From Candidatus Zixiibacteriota bacterium (GTDB taxonomy: Bacteria; Zixibacteria; MSB-5A5; GN15; JAAZOE01), in contig JAZGGI010000024.1 in NCBI GenBank assembly GCA_036480375.1, positions 233,809 through 297,808 on the forward strand: 64,000 nucleotides of DNA. Reading direction: 5' to 3'. The translations under genes and the position numbers were made by a program. The notes under the pieces were generated by a model that made no database searches, was not told the origin of the DNA, and saw only the letters and a program-made list of their open reading frames with translations. This document shows, one piece after another, positions 37,505 to 45,626 of the stretch. Positions within the stretch are counted from its first letter, which is position 1. Every line of letters starts with the position of its first letter.

Positions 37505-38602
37505 TTACAGATACGTTTTATCGCTCAGCCCGGTCGGAGCGGGGGAGAGTTTCTCTGCGATTATCGCTGTCGTCCCACCGTCGGTATTGAGCTCCCCCTC
37601 GATATAAAAATACCGAAACCGCCGAACCGTCTCATGATATTTCCTATAACTCTCCGGAAACAAAACGACCTCAAATGTATCCCGCAAATCCTCGAACGTC
37701 AAAAAAACCATCGACTCTTTTTTCTCGCGCGTTTTAATCCGTTTGATATCCGCCAGCCATGCCGAAATTGCGACCCCATCTTTGGAACCGCTCAATTCGC
37801 ATACTTCGGAAAACGTTTTTCCATCGTAGGCTGGGAAGAGCTTCAACGGATGTTCGCTCGCCGAAAATCCCAGAATCTCGCGCTCACACAGGAATTTTTC
37901 AAATGGTGTAAAGTCAGGTAAATCCGGCAAATACCCGGCCCGAGGAATAATCAACTGTCCTGAGAATATATCATCATCCCCGGTCTGTTTAATCGACAAA
38001 GCCGCCCCCACCGGCTGCCGCTTCCCCCGGCGCAATCGCAATCTCCACAGAAGGCAAGGACGAATCGTGTCAATACTATCAAAAGCCCCAACCTTAATTA
38101 GATTCTCCAGTTCCCCTGCCGACAACCGAACCTTTTCGACAAAATCATCAAACGACGCGAACGGCTTCGTCTCCAATATCTGTTCAATTGTATTCTCACC
38201 CAAATCCCGAATACGCCCCAGTCCCACATACATGATATCCCTGTCAACTGTCTCGTGCCAGCCACTTTTATTTATATCCGGATGCTTGATCTTCACTCCC
38301 AGCCGCCGCGCCTCGGCGATATAAATTGCCGCCGGATAATACCCACCCCCATTATTGAGAACCGCCTGCATAAACCGCGCCGGATAATGGGCCTTGAGAT
38401 AGGCCGATTGATACCCCAAATACCCGTAGGTTGCCGCATGAGCCTTGCAAAACCCATACCCCGCGAATAAAGCCAGTAGCTTAAAAATCTCAATCGCCTT
38501 TTTCCTCGAAACGCCATTCTTGACCGCCCCGTCCAAAAATTGATTACATAACTTTTTGAATTTTCCGCTTTTGCGCCCCTTGGTCATCGCCCGCCGCCCC
38601 AA
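37505..38602 (-). pseudogene. C-terminal part of a DnaE-type DNA polymerase III alpha subunit, lacking the catalytic region
   Basis: A 365-codon open frame matching only the last third of DnaE-type polymerases: the end of the fingers (RRAMTKGRKSGKF, FAGYGFCKAHAATYGYLGYQSAYLKAHYP), the helix-hairpin-helix region (AFASFDDFVEKVR-like) and the OB-fold domain (ISAWLADIKRI). The PHP domain and the palm with the catalytic aspartates, some 600 residues, are absent, and the 41 bases upstream do not extend the homology in any frame. The frame begins at TTG 38602 with GAGGA at 38608-38612, so a short protein could still be made. It follows dinB in the same direction, as dnaE2/imuC-type genes follow Y-family polymerases in mutagenesis cassettes. 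Most likely a deletion remnant; a DNA- or partner-binding fragment is the alternative. Confidence 0.65.
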
Positions 38603-38643
38603 TTAAATCCTCAACGGGAGCCGTACCCCATAAAAGCGAAAAA

Positions 38644-39858
38644 TTACTTCGACAACCCGGGAGTGCGTAACTCATAGCCGGTCGCCTTTTGTTTGTATTC
38701 ATTGCCGAGCGCCAGCGTCTGTCCGGTCGTCACCGACAAAAATCCGAACCGATTGCGGATATCATCGATACTCCCCAAAAGTCGTTCGTTTTTTTCGGTG
38801 CGGTCGAAAATAAACGACTCCGAGTAAACCGAATTTTTCAATCCCGACAAATTTACGCCAACGAACCGAATCCCCAGGCGGCGTTTGTACATCGTCGTAA
38901 ACATCCGTTTGGCGTGCTTATAGAGAACCTTCTCATCCCAGGTTGGAGGTGAAACCGATATATGTCCCTCGATATTTTCAAAATCGGCATAACGAAACTT
39001 GACTGTCATCCGCGCCGTCTTCTTACCGATATCGCGCAGCCGTCGGCAGGCCCGCTCCAGGAGATAATAATAATGACCCAGCAGAATTTTCCGGTCAGTG
39101 AAATCTTTGGCCAGCCCGGTTTCCCGATTAACCGAACGAATCGCCGAAAAATCACGAACAAGCGGCCCGTCCTTGCCGATCGCATACGACGCGAACTTGC
39201 GCCCATTCTGCCCGAACAGCTTTATCAGGTAATTTTCAGGAATCGCCTGCAATTGCCCGATTGTTTTGACCCCCATCTCGTTCAGTATCCGTTTCCCGAC
39301 CCGTCCGATTCCGGGGATTTTCCCGACCGGCAGGGGACAGAGAAATTCCTTTTCGGTCCCCGGTTCAACAATTGTCAAATTATTTGGCTTGACGATTTCC
39401 GATGCGATCTTGGCTACCACCCGCGAAGACGCCACTCCAACCGAAGTGCTCAGAACCAACTCCGACCAGACCCGTTTCTTGATTGTTTTGGCAAGCTTTT
39501 CCCACGATGGATACAACCGCTCCAAACCTGTGATATCAAGACAGGCTTCGTCCGGAGAAATCTGATCCAGCTTTGGAGTAAACTCCCGTAAAATATCCAT
39601 CAACCGGTCGGAGTACTGCTCATAGACAAACCAGTCGCCCTTGATAAGAACTCCGTCGGGAATCAATCTGGCCGCCTCGCGCAGGTTCGTCCCCAGTTTG
39701 ACTCCCCGGGCGCGGGCTTCATAGCTGGAACAGTAAACGATTCCCCGCTCGTTCTTCAACCCGCCGACCATCACCGGCTTCCCGCGCAGATGCTTATTGA
39801 TTGACTGCTCCACCGCCGCCAAAAACGCATCCACATCTATGTACAAATACATCACCAT
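38644..39858 (-). CDS. dinB: Y-family DNA polymerase (DinB/Pol IV-like)
   Basis: A 404-residue translesion polymerase. Palm motifs are LYIDVDAFLAAVEQ at the start and SPDEACLDITG, which carries the metal-binding Asp-Glu; the usual form is S-x-DEA-F/Y-LD, so Cys here is unusual. TSVGVASSRVVAKIASE and the helix-hairpin-helix PGIGRVGKRILNE follow, then the little-finger domain. The C-terminal end (about 395-404) has no obvious sliding-clamp peptide. ATG 39858 with GAAAG upstream is preferred; GTG 39870 and ATG 39852 are alternatives. It is probably cotranscribed with the DnaE remnant 41 bases downstream. Two copies of an 87-bp repeat begin right before its start. Confidence 0.93.
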   Translation of the reverse strand: MVMYLYIDVDAFLAAVEQSINKHLRGKPVMVGGLKNERGIVYCSSYEARARGVKLGTNLREAARLIPDGVLIKGDWFVYEQYSDRLMDILREFTPKLDQISPDEACLDITGLERLYPSWEKLAKTIKKRVWSELVLSTSVGVASSRVVAKIASEIVKPNNLTIVEPGTEKEFLCPLPVGKIPGIGRVGKRILNEMGVKTIGQLQAIPENYLIKLFGQNGRKFASYAIGKDGPLVRDFSAIRSVNRETGLAKDFTDRKILLGHYYYLLERACRRLRDIGKKTARMTVKFRYADFENIEGHISVSPPTWDEKVLYKHAKRMFTTMYKRRLGIRFVGVNLSGLKNSVYSESFIFDRTEKNERLLGSIDDIRNRFGFLSVTTGQTLALGNEYKQKATGYELRTPGLSK

Positions 39859-39870
39859 AATTTCTTTCAC

Positions 39871-40045
39871 GTTCTGTCAGGTCCTGATTTCGCGAAGCGA
39901 AATTGTGACCTGACAGTTTCCGCATAGGCCGAAATCCCCGCGGTTTCGACAGTCGTCGTTCTGTCAGGTCTTGATTTTGCGAAGCGAAATTGTGACCTGA
40001 CAGTTCCCCCGTAGGTTGAAACCCCTGCGGTTTCGACAATTGTGG
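39871..40045. repeat. Two tandem copies of an 87-bp repeat with nested hairpins
   Basis: Copy 1 runs 39871-39957 and copy 2 from 39958 to about 40044, differing at roughly 15 positions. Each holds a large inverted repeat CTGTCAGGTC...GACCTGACAG enclosing an inner stem around TTCGC-gaa-GCGAA, then a second module GAAAYCCC-YGC-GGTTTCGAC. The latter also occurs at 31558 and, altered, at 33310. The rest of the gap to 40212 (about 165 bases) is AT-rich and shows nothing else clear. No coding role is likely. Confidence 0.85.
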
Positions 40046-40212
40046 GTGCTCCACAGGGACGGGGTGTGTTCTTATCTCCGCATGATTATTCTACGGCAAT
40101 ACTGTACAAATGTACATCACATATTTGGAAAAGTGATTGCAATAAACACACAACTATTTAATGTTAATGGCATAACTGATAAAAAAAACTAAAATAGCAT
40201 AACTAAACCTAT

Positions 40213-40986
40213 ATGAAGGAGCTTATGCCAGTCGAGGAATTACATGTTCTAAGTAAGTCGTTTCAGGCCTTATTTAATGACGCAGATTATTTTCTGAGCG
40301 AGGCAAAGCGACTTAAACGAAAATTAGATAACGATTCCGAATATTTTGATCAGAATATATTATCAAGAGTGCGGGCCTGTTCTAGGGCATGTATAATTGC
40401 AAGCGTAGCAGGCTTGGAGTCATTCGCAAATTCAGTTTTGGAAGCGTTCAAAAAGCATGATATTTCGGTTCTTGATCCTGAATGGATGAATAAAAAGCAT
40501 AGGAGCAGAGATCTTGAGTACTGGCCGGTGTGTGAAAAGATACGGTTTATTCCCGTACTGTGTAATGTTGAAAAAAATCCCCCACAGGACTATTTTGCAG
40601 AAGATAATAAAGACCTTGAACAGTTGAGTGAATATGCGAAAATTAGAAATTCAATTGTCCATGGTAGAGTTACAAAAATAAAATTTAATATAGAAATTGG
40701 CAAGGATGGAAATCATTTAGTTGATGATAATCTCGATGAAAACAAATGGCCTATTACAGGTATTCATAAGGAAGTATATAGGTTAGAATTTGGAGATGCT
40801 TCTTCCGTTTATACATGTGTGATCTCGGTCGTGAAGGACATTCTTATATATATGAATAGTCAAGTATCTAAAAGATTTTTACTGTATCAAGAATTTTATC
40901 CAAAATCTCAAGAGAATTTAGCAATTGTGCGCGAAAATGCTGAAAAAGAACCCAATTGGTACTTGAATATTAAGGAGAAATCATGA
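40213..40986 (+). CDS. HEPN-like protein, probable RNase or partner of the next gene
   Basis: A 257-residue, mostly alpha-helical soluble protein of AT-rich base composition. The key motif is RNSIVHGR at about residue 155: the R-N-x3-H form of the R-x4-6-H signature of HEPN domains, many of which are metal-independent RNases in toxin-antitoxin, abortive-infection and CRISPR systems. An earlier helix (RACIIASVAGLESFANSVLEAF) fits the first HEPN helix of the MAE_28990/MAE_18760-type subfamilies. No membrane helix is present. The start could be ATG 40213 or ATG 40225. Its stop overlaps the start of a PD-(D/E)XK-like nuclease gene by four bases, so the two are coupled. It may instead be a non-catalytic HEPN scaffold. 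Confidence 0.65.
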   Translation: MKELMPVEELHVLSKSFQALFNDADYFLSEAKRLKRKLDNDSEYFDQNILSRVRACSRACIIASVAGLESFANSVLEAFKKHDISVLDPEWMNKKHRSRDLEYWPVCEKIRFIPVLCNVEKNPPQDYFAEDNKDLEQLSEYAKIRNSIVHGRVTKIKFNIEIGKDGNHLVDDNLDENKWPITGIHKEVYRLEFGDASSVYTCVISVVKDILIYMNSQVSKRFLLYQEFYPKSQENLAIVRENAEKEPNWYLNIKEKS

Positions 40987-41438
40987 AGAAAATATCATTT
41001 AGGCATAGCGCTGGATATGGAAAAAGAATGGAATATTGGATTATCGGCAAAATGCTAAAGGAAGGCTTGGACGTATATGTTCCAGTTGTTGATGATTTTG
41101 GTATTGATGCCGTTATAAGAAAAAGGGATGGTTCCTTTTGCGAAATACAAATAAAGGCTCGTTCAAAGGATGTTATTTTTGGAGATGCTGCCCTCTTCGC
41201 TGCAATAACTCATCAAAAAAGAAATAATTATTATTTTGTGTTTTACTCTGAGAGAATGGACATGATGTGGATTCTATCATCCAACGAGTTTATTAAAGAA
41301 TCGGTTGTAAATAAATCAGGAAAAAACATAGGGAAAAGATCAATTTGGTTCAACGGTAAGAGAACTCGTGAAAATAGAGAAATACCAAAAGACAAATTTA
41401 ACAAATATGTTGCTTTTAACTTTGATCGATTTAAATAA
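40983..41438 (+). CDS. PD-(D/E)XK nuclease-like protein (DUF4365-type), coupled to the HEPN gene
   Basis: A 151-residue protein. The motif order fits the PD-(D/E)XK fold: a glutamate in the first helix (GKRMEYWIIGKML), Asp in DDFGIDAVI, then EIQIKAR, giving the Q-x-K variant common in DUF4365 and other defence-associated nucleases. The remainder is a small alpha/beta domain with a basic tail (GKRSIWFNGKRTRE). AAGGAG 6 bases before ATG 40983 is a strong ribosome site inside the upstream gene, and ATGA overlaps the HEPN stop. Both genes are AT-rich and bounded by repeats, as expected for a horizontally acquired cassette. It probably cleaves DNA or RNA; specificity unknown. Confidence 0.7.
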   Translation: MKKISFRHSAGYGKRMEYWIIGKMLKEGLDVYVPVVDDFGIDAVIRKRDGSFCEIQIKARSKDVIFGDAALFAAITHQKRNNYYFVFYSERMDMMWILSSNEFIKESVVNKSGKNIGKRSIWFNGKRTRENREIPKDKFNKYVAFNFDRFK

Positions 41439-41654
41439 GTACGTTTCCATTTGGAATCACACAATTATCCCACAATTCCCCCATTGATTCCGAAACAATC
41501 ATCATTAAGTAGTATGGATTATCAAAAGAAAACAAATGCACCCGTGGGCGCACGTCGCGACGAGCCCGAGATGATATTCTATCTTCTCCACAAAAGACAG
41601 GGACACCGCGCGACAGCCAAAAAACAGGCCCCCGCCTGCCTGAATCACCACCGA

Positions 41655-41870
41655 GTTGATATGACCAAAAACGTTAATCTGAGGAAACAAACCCATTTTA
41701 GAAGTTGCTCACTGTTCCGTCGGTTCCTTAGCGAAGCGGTGAACCGACGGAGGTCAACCGCGCGACAGCTGAAAACAGGCTTTTGCCTGCAAAACGAACC
41801 CAATTTGCTGTAACCTGAATAGAGATATGAACTAACAAGGAATTTACAAAAAATAAAATGTGGATAACTC
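41655..41870 (+). repeat. Modular dispersed repeat, copy 1
   Basis: Module A (41655-41697, starting TTGATATGACCAAAAACG) also occurs inverted at 62916-62960 and in part at 63847-63873. Module B (about 41789-41865, AAACGAACCCAATT ... TGTGGATAACTCT) recurs inverted and diverged at about 63120-63200. Between them lies a 10-bp perfect inverted repeat, CCGTCGGTTC (41717-41726) with GAACCGACGG (41741-41750), and an ACAGGC-GCCTG hairpin. The stretch 41439-41889 holds no credible gene; open frames in it are made of these repeats. Confidence 0.75.
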
Positions 41871-41889
41871 TCAGATATGAAGGAAATTA

Positions 41890-42759
41890 TTACTGGCACC
41901 CCGCATTCAGCGCACCAATCAATTCCCCGCACGAATTATTGGCAGGGGCGCAGGGGGATGTTGGCAGGAGATTAAAAACACTCAAAGCCGTATCGCAAAA
42001 TATCGGATCAAGATTAAGATTACCGCTCGAATCGGCTTGCGGCGCAATCCGGTCAATCCAATCACCGCCGCTATTGCCAAAAATATTGGTACATGAAATC
42101 TGCGGTATGCTGGTTCCATCGGATGATAGCACCGCCCCACCCTGGGTGGAAAACGCGATAATACAATTTCGAATAGGAGGCGAGGCTCCGGCAATAACAT
42201 AAATCGCTCCGCCGACAATCGAAGAATTGCCATAAAAGGTACAATTCTCGATAACCGGATCGCCGCCTTTGGCGCGAATCGCGCCGCCGCTGACCGGAGC
42301 CGTATTGTTCTTGAAAATGCAATTCCTGATAGTCGGCGACGATGAACGAATCTCAATCGCTCCCCCATTATTATGATTGCCGTTTCGAATTGTAAATCCA
42401 TCAATGACGATTCCGTCTTCCTTGGCTTCGATGTCAAACGCAAGGTGCTGATGGAAACTATCAGCCTGACAATCTATAACGGTTACCCGGGGTCCGTTCT
42501 CGGATTTTATGACGATATCTTTCCCATTAAATGTGATATCACGATTGCCAAATCCTTGATAAACGCCGTCAGCAACCAGAATGGTATCACCATCGGACGC
42601 CTCATTTATCGCCGCCTGAAACGTGGCTTCATTACCCGGTACGCGGATGATATGATCGTTTATTACAGGAGGGGGAGTAATTTTATCATCATCCGAATCG
42701 CACCCAGCGATTATAAAAACAGCCGCGAAAAAAAACGAATATGGAACCGAAAATTTCAT
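41890..42759 (-). CDS. Lipoprotein with right-handed parallel beta-helix
   Basis: A 289-residue lipoprotein: signal peptide then lipobox IIAGC, followed by an acidic stretch (DSDDD) and a Pro linker. From about residue 35 the sequence follows the pectate-lyase-like or NosD-type helix seen in FCB proteins: RVPGNEATFQAAINEASDGD, VADGVYQG, then repeated coils such as GFTIRNGNHNNGGAIEI, NCIFKNNTAPVSGG and NCTFYGNSSIVGG. No catalytic residues of polysaccharide lyases are evident, so it may be a structural or carbohydrate-binding surface protein. ATG 42759 is chosen because it gives a normal lipoprotein signal; TTG 42774 is an alternative. A single-gene unit. Confidence 0.85.
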   Translation of the reverse strand: MKFSVPYSFFFAAVFIIAGCDSDDDKITPPPVINDHIIRVPGNEATFQAAINEASDGDTILVADGVYQGFGNRDITFNGKDIVIKSENGPRVTVIDCQADSFHQHLAFDIEAKEDGIVIDGFTIRNGNHNNGGAIEIRSSSPTIRNCIFKNNTAPVSGGAIRAKGGDPVIENCTFYGNSSIVGGAIYVIAGASPPIRNCIIAFSTQGGAVLSSDGTSIPQISCTNIFGNSGGDWIDRIAPQADSSGNLNLDPIFCDTALSVFNLLPTSPCAPANNSCGELIGALNAGCQ

Positions 42760-42886
42760 CACTCTATTACTCAATAGCGATTAGGTTATCTAATAATTGT
42801 TACGAGAAAACGAATGATATTTTGGCAAAATAAAAGCGGAAGGCAGAAATGCCTCCCGCCCTGAATTAATTTGCGAGCTCAATGAA

Positions 42887-43222
42887 TTAAAACCTCGAAA
42901 GAGCCTCTTCGACTGAATCAGTTACGTCAAAAACTTCAGAAAGCCGGGTAATAGTTATGATTTTATCGATCTTCTCCGTCAAATTGGCCAGTTTCAATTC
43001 CCCTTTTTGATCCTTGAAACTCGTCGAATGATGAATCAACCGACCCAGACCGGTCGAATTAATCCAGGCGCAGCCGGACAAATCCAAAACTGCCCTGGTT
43101 CGTCCTCGGCCAATCAGGGCGTATAGCTTTTCGTCCAGTGGAAGAAAATCATCACCGCCCATGATTTTGCCTTTAACTTCAATGACGTCAATACCGTCTT
43201 TTTCATAATGCTCAAATTTCAT
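42887..43222 (-). CDS. STAS-domain protein (anti-sigma factor antagonist-like)
   Basis: A 111-residue single-domain cytoplasmic protein. It has the STAS pattern: EVKGKIMGGDD, then VLDLSGCAWINSTGLGRLIHH, where the Ser of NSTGLG is the usual phosphorylation site of SpoIIAA/RsbV-type antagonists. The start is ATG 43222 with AAGGGGAC upstream; the longer frame from 43285 has no support. Such proteins bind an anti-sigma kinase in partner-switching networks, but no RsbW-like kinase is nearby. It is divergent from the acyl-CoA synthetase gene. Confidence 0.88.
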   Translation of the reverse strand: MKFEHYEKDGIDVIEVKGKIMGGDDFLPLDEKLYALIGRGRTRAVLDLSGCAWINSTGLGRLIHHSTSFKDQKGELKLANLTEKIDKIITITRLSEVFDVTDSVEEALSRF

Positions 43223-43333
43223 CAAAAGTCCCCTTCTGATTTTTAAATTCCTATATATATACGTTTTTTCAATCAAGTTTGTCAAAAGTTACGAAATTAT
43301 TTTAAATAGGCAATGAATTTATTTTGACATTAT

Positions 43334-43362
43334 TTGACATTGCCGTGGGACAGGGGTATAAT
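43334..43362 (+). promoter_or_regulatory. Consensus sigma-70 promoter for the acyl-CoA synthetase gene
   Basis: TTGACA (43334-43339), a 17-nt spacer and TATAAT (43357-43362): both hexamers perfect. A second TTGACA lies ten bases upstream (43324-43329). The leader to the ATG at 43431 is about 60 bases. Confidence 0.85.
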
Positions 43363-43430
43363 TGATTGAAATTATGATCGGAATATACCGATTGTAATAG
43401 AGTTTTTACATGTAAATAAGGGCGGATTTT

Positions 43431-45536
43431 ATGATAAATCTGGATAGCATATTCAAACCTCGCTCAATTGCCGTAATTGGCGCCTCCTCAAGGCGCAATA
43501 CCATCGGCCGCGAGATTTTACATAACATGATTATTTACGAGTTTAACGGCAAAATTTTCCCGGTCAATCCCAAGGCCGGCGTCATTCACTCCATTAAGGC
43601 TTATTCAACGATTCTTGACGTTCCCGACGCCGTTGATCTGGCTATAATCGTCATTCCCAAGGAATATGTCGTCGACGTTGCCAAACAATGCGGCGAAAAA
43701 GGCGTCAAAGGCCTCATCGTTATTTCGGCCGGATTCCGAGAAATTGGGGGTAAAGGTATCGAGCGTGAAAACGAACTTCTAAAAGTCGTTCGCGATAACG
43801 ACATGCGCATGGTCGGGCCAAATTGCTTTGGAGTAGTCAATACCGATCCCAATGTTAGGCTTAACGCAACCTTTGGAAAAGCCCGGCCCAAAGCAGGCAA
43901 TATTTCTTTTGTGTCTCAGTCGGGCGCGTTAGGCGAAGCCATCCTTAATCTCGCGGATCAATTAAATCTTGGCTTTTCCATGTTTTGCTCGGTAGGCAAC
44001 AAGGCCGATATTTCCGGTAATGATTTGGTCGAGTACTGGCGCGACGACGAACAGACTAAAATGATTTTGATGTATCTGGAAAGTTTCGGTAATCCAATGC
44101 GATTTACGAAAATTGCCCGTCAAACGACTCACTTCAAACCGATTGTCGCCGTAAAATCAGGCCGAACATCTCAGGGAGCCAAAGCCGCCTCGTCGCATAC
44201 CGGGGCTTTGGCCGGAGCCGATGTCGGTTCGGACGCTTTGTTCAAGCAATGCGGAGTCATGCGAACGACTTCCATCGAGGAATTATATGACGTCGCCATA
44301 GCTCTGAGCCGCCAACCGGTGCCCAAAGGCAATCGCATCGCGATTGTTACCAACGCCGGAGGTCCCGGAATTCTTGCTACCGACGCCATTGCCTCGCAGG
44401 GCATGCAATTGCCCCCTTTGCCGGCCAAAATAAAAAAAGAGTTGAAAAATTTCCTGCCCGAGGAAGTGTCTTTGAATAATCCTCTTGACCTCGTGGCCGG
44501 AGCCGGTAAAGAGGAATTCAAATTAGCCCTTGAAGCGGTCAGCAAAGATAAAACTTATGATTCGATTATTCCCATTTTCGTTCAGCCGATAACTATCGAT
44601 GAGCTTGAAGTGGCCCAATCGATAATCGACGCCAAAGAAAAATCAAAGAAGCCGTTTTTCGTCTGCTTCATGGGCGTCGGATTTCGCTCTCCGGGTATGA
44701 TGAAACTTCAGGAAAGCGGCATTCCGGTTTATATCTTCCCCGAAGCTATCGCCAAAGCGCTGAAATGTATTGATCAATATCGCGAATACCTGCATCGCAA
44801 ACGCGGTAAGTTCGTGGTTTTTGACGTTGATAAGGACAAAGTCGAATCCATCGTTAAAAAGAACAAAAAAGCCGGTAATAATGCCATCGTCGGCAATGAC
44901 GCCCTTGATATTCTTCAGGCTTACGGAATCCCGATCGCACCCTATACGATCGCATTAAGCGCAAAACAGGCCGTGGAAGTAGCCAAAAATGTCGGATACC
45001 CGGTCGTTATGAAACTCAACACCCCCGAAATTCTCCATAAAACCGAGGCTCGTGCCGTCACCGTTGATATCCGGAGCGATAAAGAACTGAAAGACGCCTT
45101 CACAGACTTAAAAACCAAAATAGGTCCCCTCAAAAAGGGTGAAAAATTTACAGTCGGAATTCAATCGATGGTATCGGGGGAAATCGAAACGGTTATGGGA
45201 ATGAGTGTCGATCCCGCTTTTGGACCGCTTATCATGTTTGGTCTTGGAGGGATCTATGTGGAAATCATGAAAGATGTCTCTTTCCGGATAACGCCCCTGA
45301 CTGACGTCGGCGCCGAAAGCATGATTAAAAGTCTGAAATCATATCCTCTTTTGACCGGATTCAGGGGCGCCAAGCCGATAGATTTGGATTTATTGAAAGA
45401 AGCTTTGCTTCGTTTGTCGCAGCTAATTACCGACTTCAGTGTTTTTAAAGAAATTGATATTAATCCGTTCATTGCCTCAGCTGAAAAGGATTGCTGTAAA
45501 GCGGTTGACGCCCGCTTCCTGTTGAAAAAGGAATAA
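43431..45536 (+). CDS. acd: ADP-forming acetate/acyl-CoA synthetase, fused alpha-beta
   Basis: A 701-residue enzyme forming ATP from acyl-CoA, ADP and phosphate (or the reverse). The alpha part (about 1-460) has the CoA-binding start FKPRSIAVIGASSRRNTIG, GPNCFGVVNTD and the phosphohistidine loop SSHTGALAGADVGSD (His256). The beta part (about 475-701) is an ATP-grasp domain starting with LDILQAYGIPIAPY and including VVMKLNTPEILHKTEA. The fused order alpha-beta is common in bacteria. It gives substrate-level phosphorylation in fermentative or peptide-using organisms, which fits with the secreted peptidases. A consensus promoter drives it. Confidence 0.93.
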   Translation: MINLDSIFKPRSIAVIGASSRRNTIGREILHNMIIYEFNGKIFPVNPKAGVIHSIKAYSTILDVPDAVDLAIIVIPKEYVVDVAKQCGEKGVKGLIVISAGFREIGGKGIERENELLKVVRDNDMRMVGPNCFGVVNTDPNVRLNATFGKARPKAGNISFVSQSGALGEAILNLADQLNLGFSMFCSVGNKADISGNDLVEYWRDDEQTKMILMYLESFGNPMRFTKIARQTTHFKPIVAVKSGRTSQGAKAASSHTGALAGADVGSDALFKQCGVMRTTSIEELYDVAIALSRQPVPKGNRIAIVTNAGGPGILATDAIASQGMQLPPLPAKIKKELKNFLPEEVSLNNPLDLVAGAGKEEFKLALEAVSKDKTYDSIIPIFVQPITIDELEVAQSIIDAKEKSKKPFFVCFMGVGFRSPGMMKLQESGIPVYIFPEAIAKALKCIDQYREYLHRKRGKFVVFDVDKDKVESIVKKNKKAGNNAIVGNDALDILQAYGIPIAPYTIALSAKQAVEVAKNVGYPVVMKLNTPEILHKTEARAVTVDIRSDKELKDAFTDLKTKIGPLKKGEKFTVGIQSMVSGEIETVMGMSVDPAFGPLIMFGLGGIYVEIMKDVSFRITPLTDVGAESMIKSLKSYPLLTGFRGAKPIDLDLLKEALLRLSQLITDFSVFKEIDINPFIASAEKDCCKAVDARFLLKKE

Positions 45537-45551
45537 ATGGTCAAAAACATC

Positions 45552-45580
45552 TTGTTGCGCACAAGGATCATTTTTATATT
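45552..45580 (+). promoter_or_regulatory. Possible sigma-70 promoter for gltX-glnS
   Basis: TTGTTG (45552-45557), 17-nt spacer, TATATT (45575-45580), 46 bases before the gltX ATG. Partial matches in both boxes. Confidence 0.4.
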
Positions 45581-45626
45581 GTTCCGAAATTTTCACTTGC
45601 GCCAAAACGCTTTATAAAGGTTGTAA

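Noticed and set aside
41451..41813. 120-residue open frame after the nuclease-like gene
   Set aside because: Composed of dispersed repeat sequence (modules and palindromes); no ribosome site.
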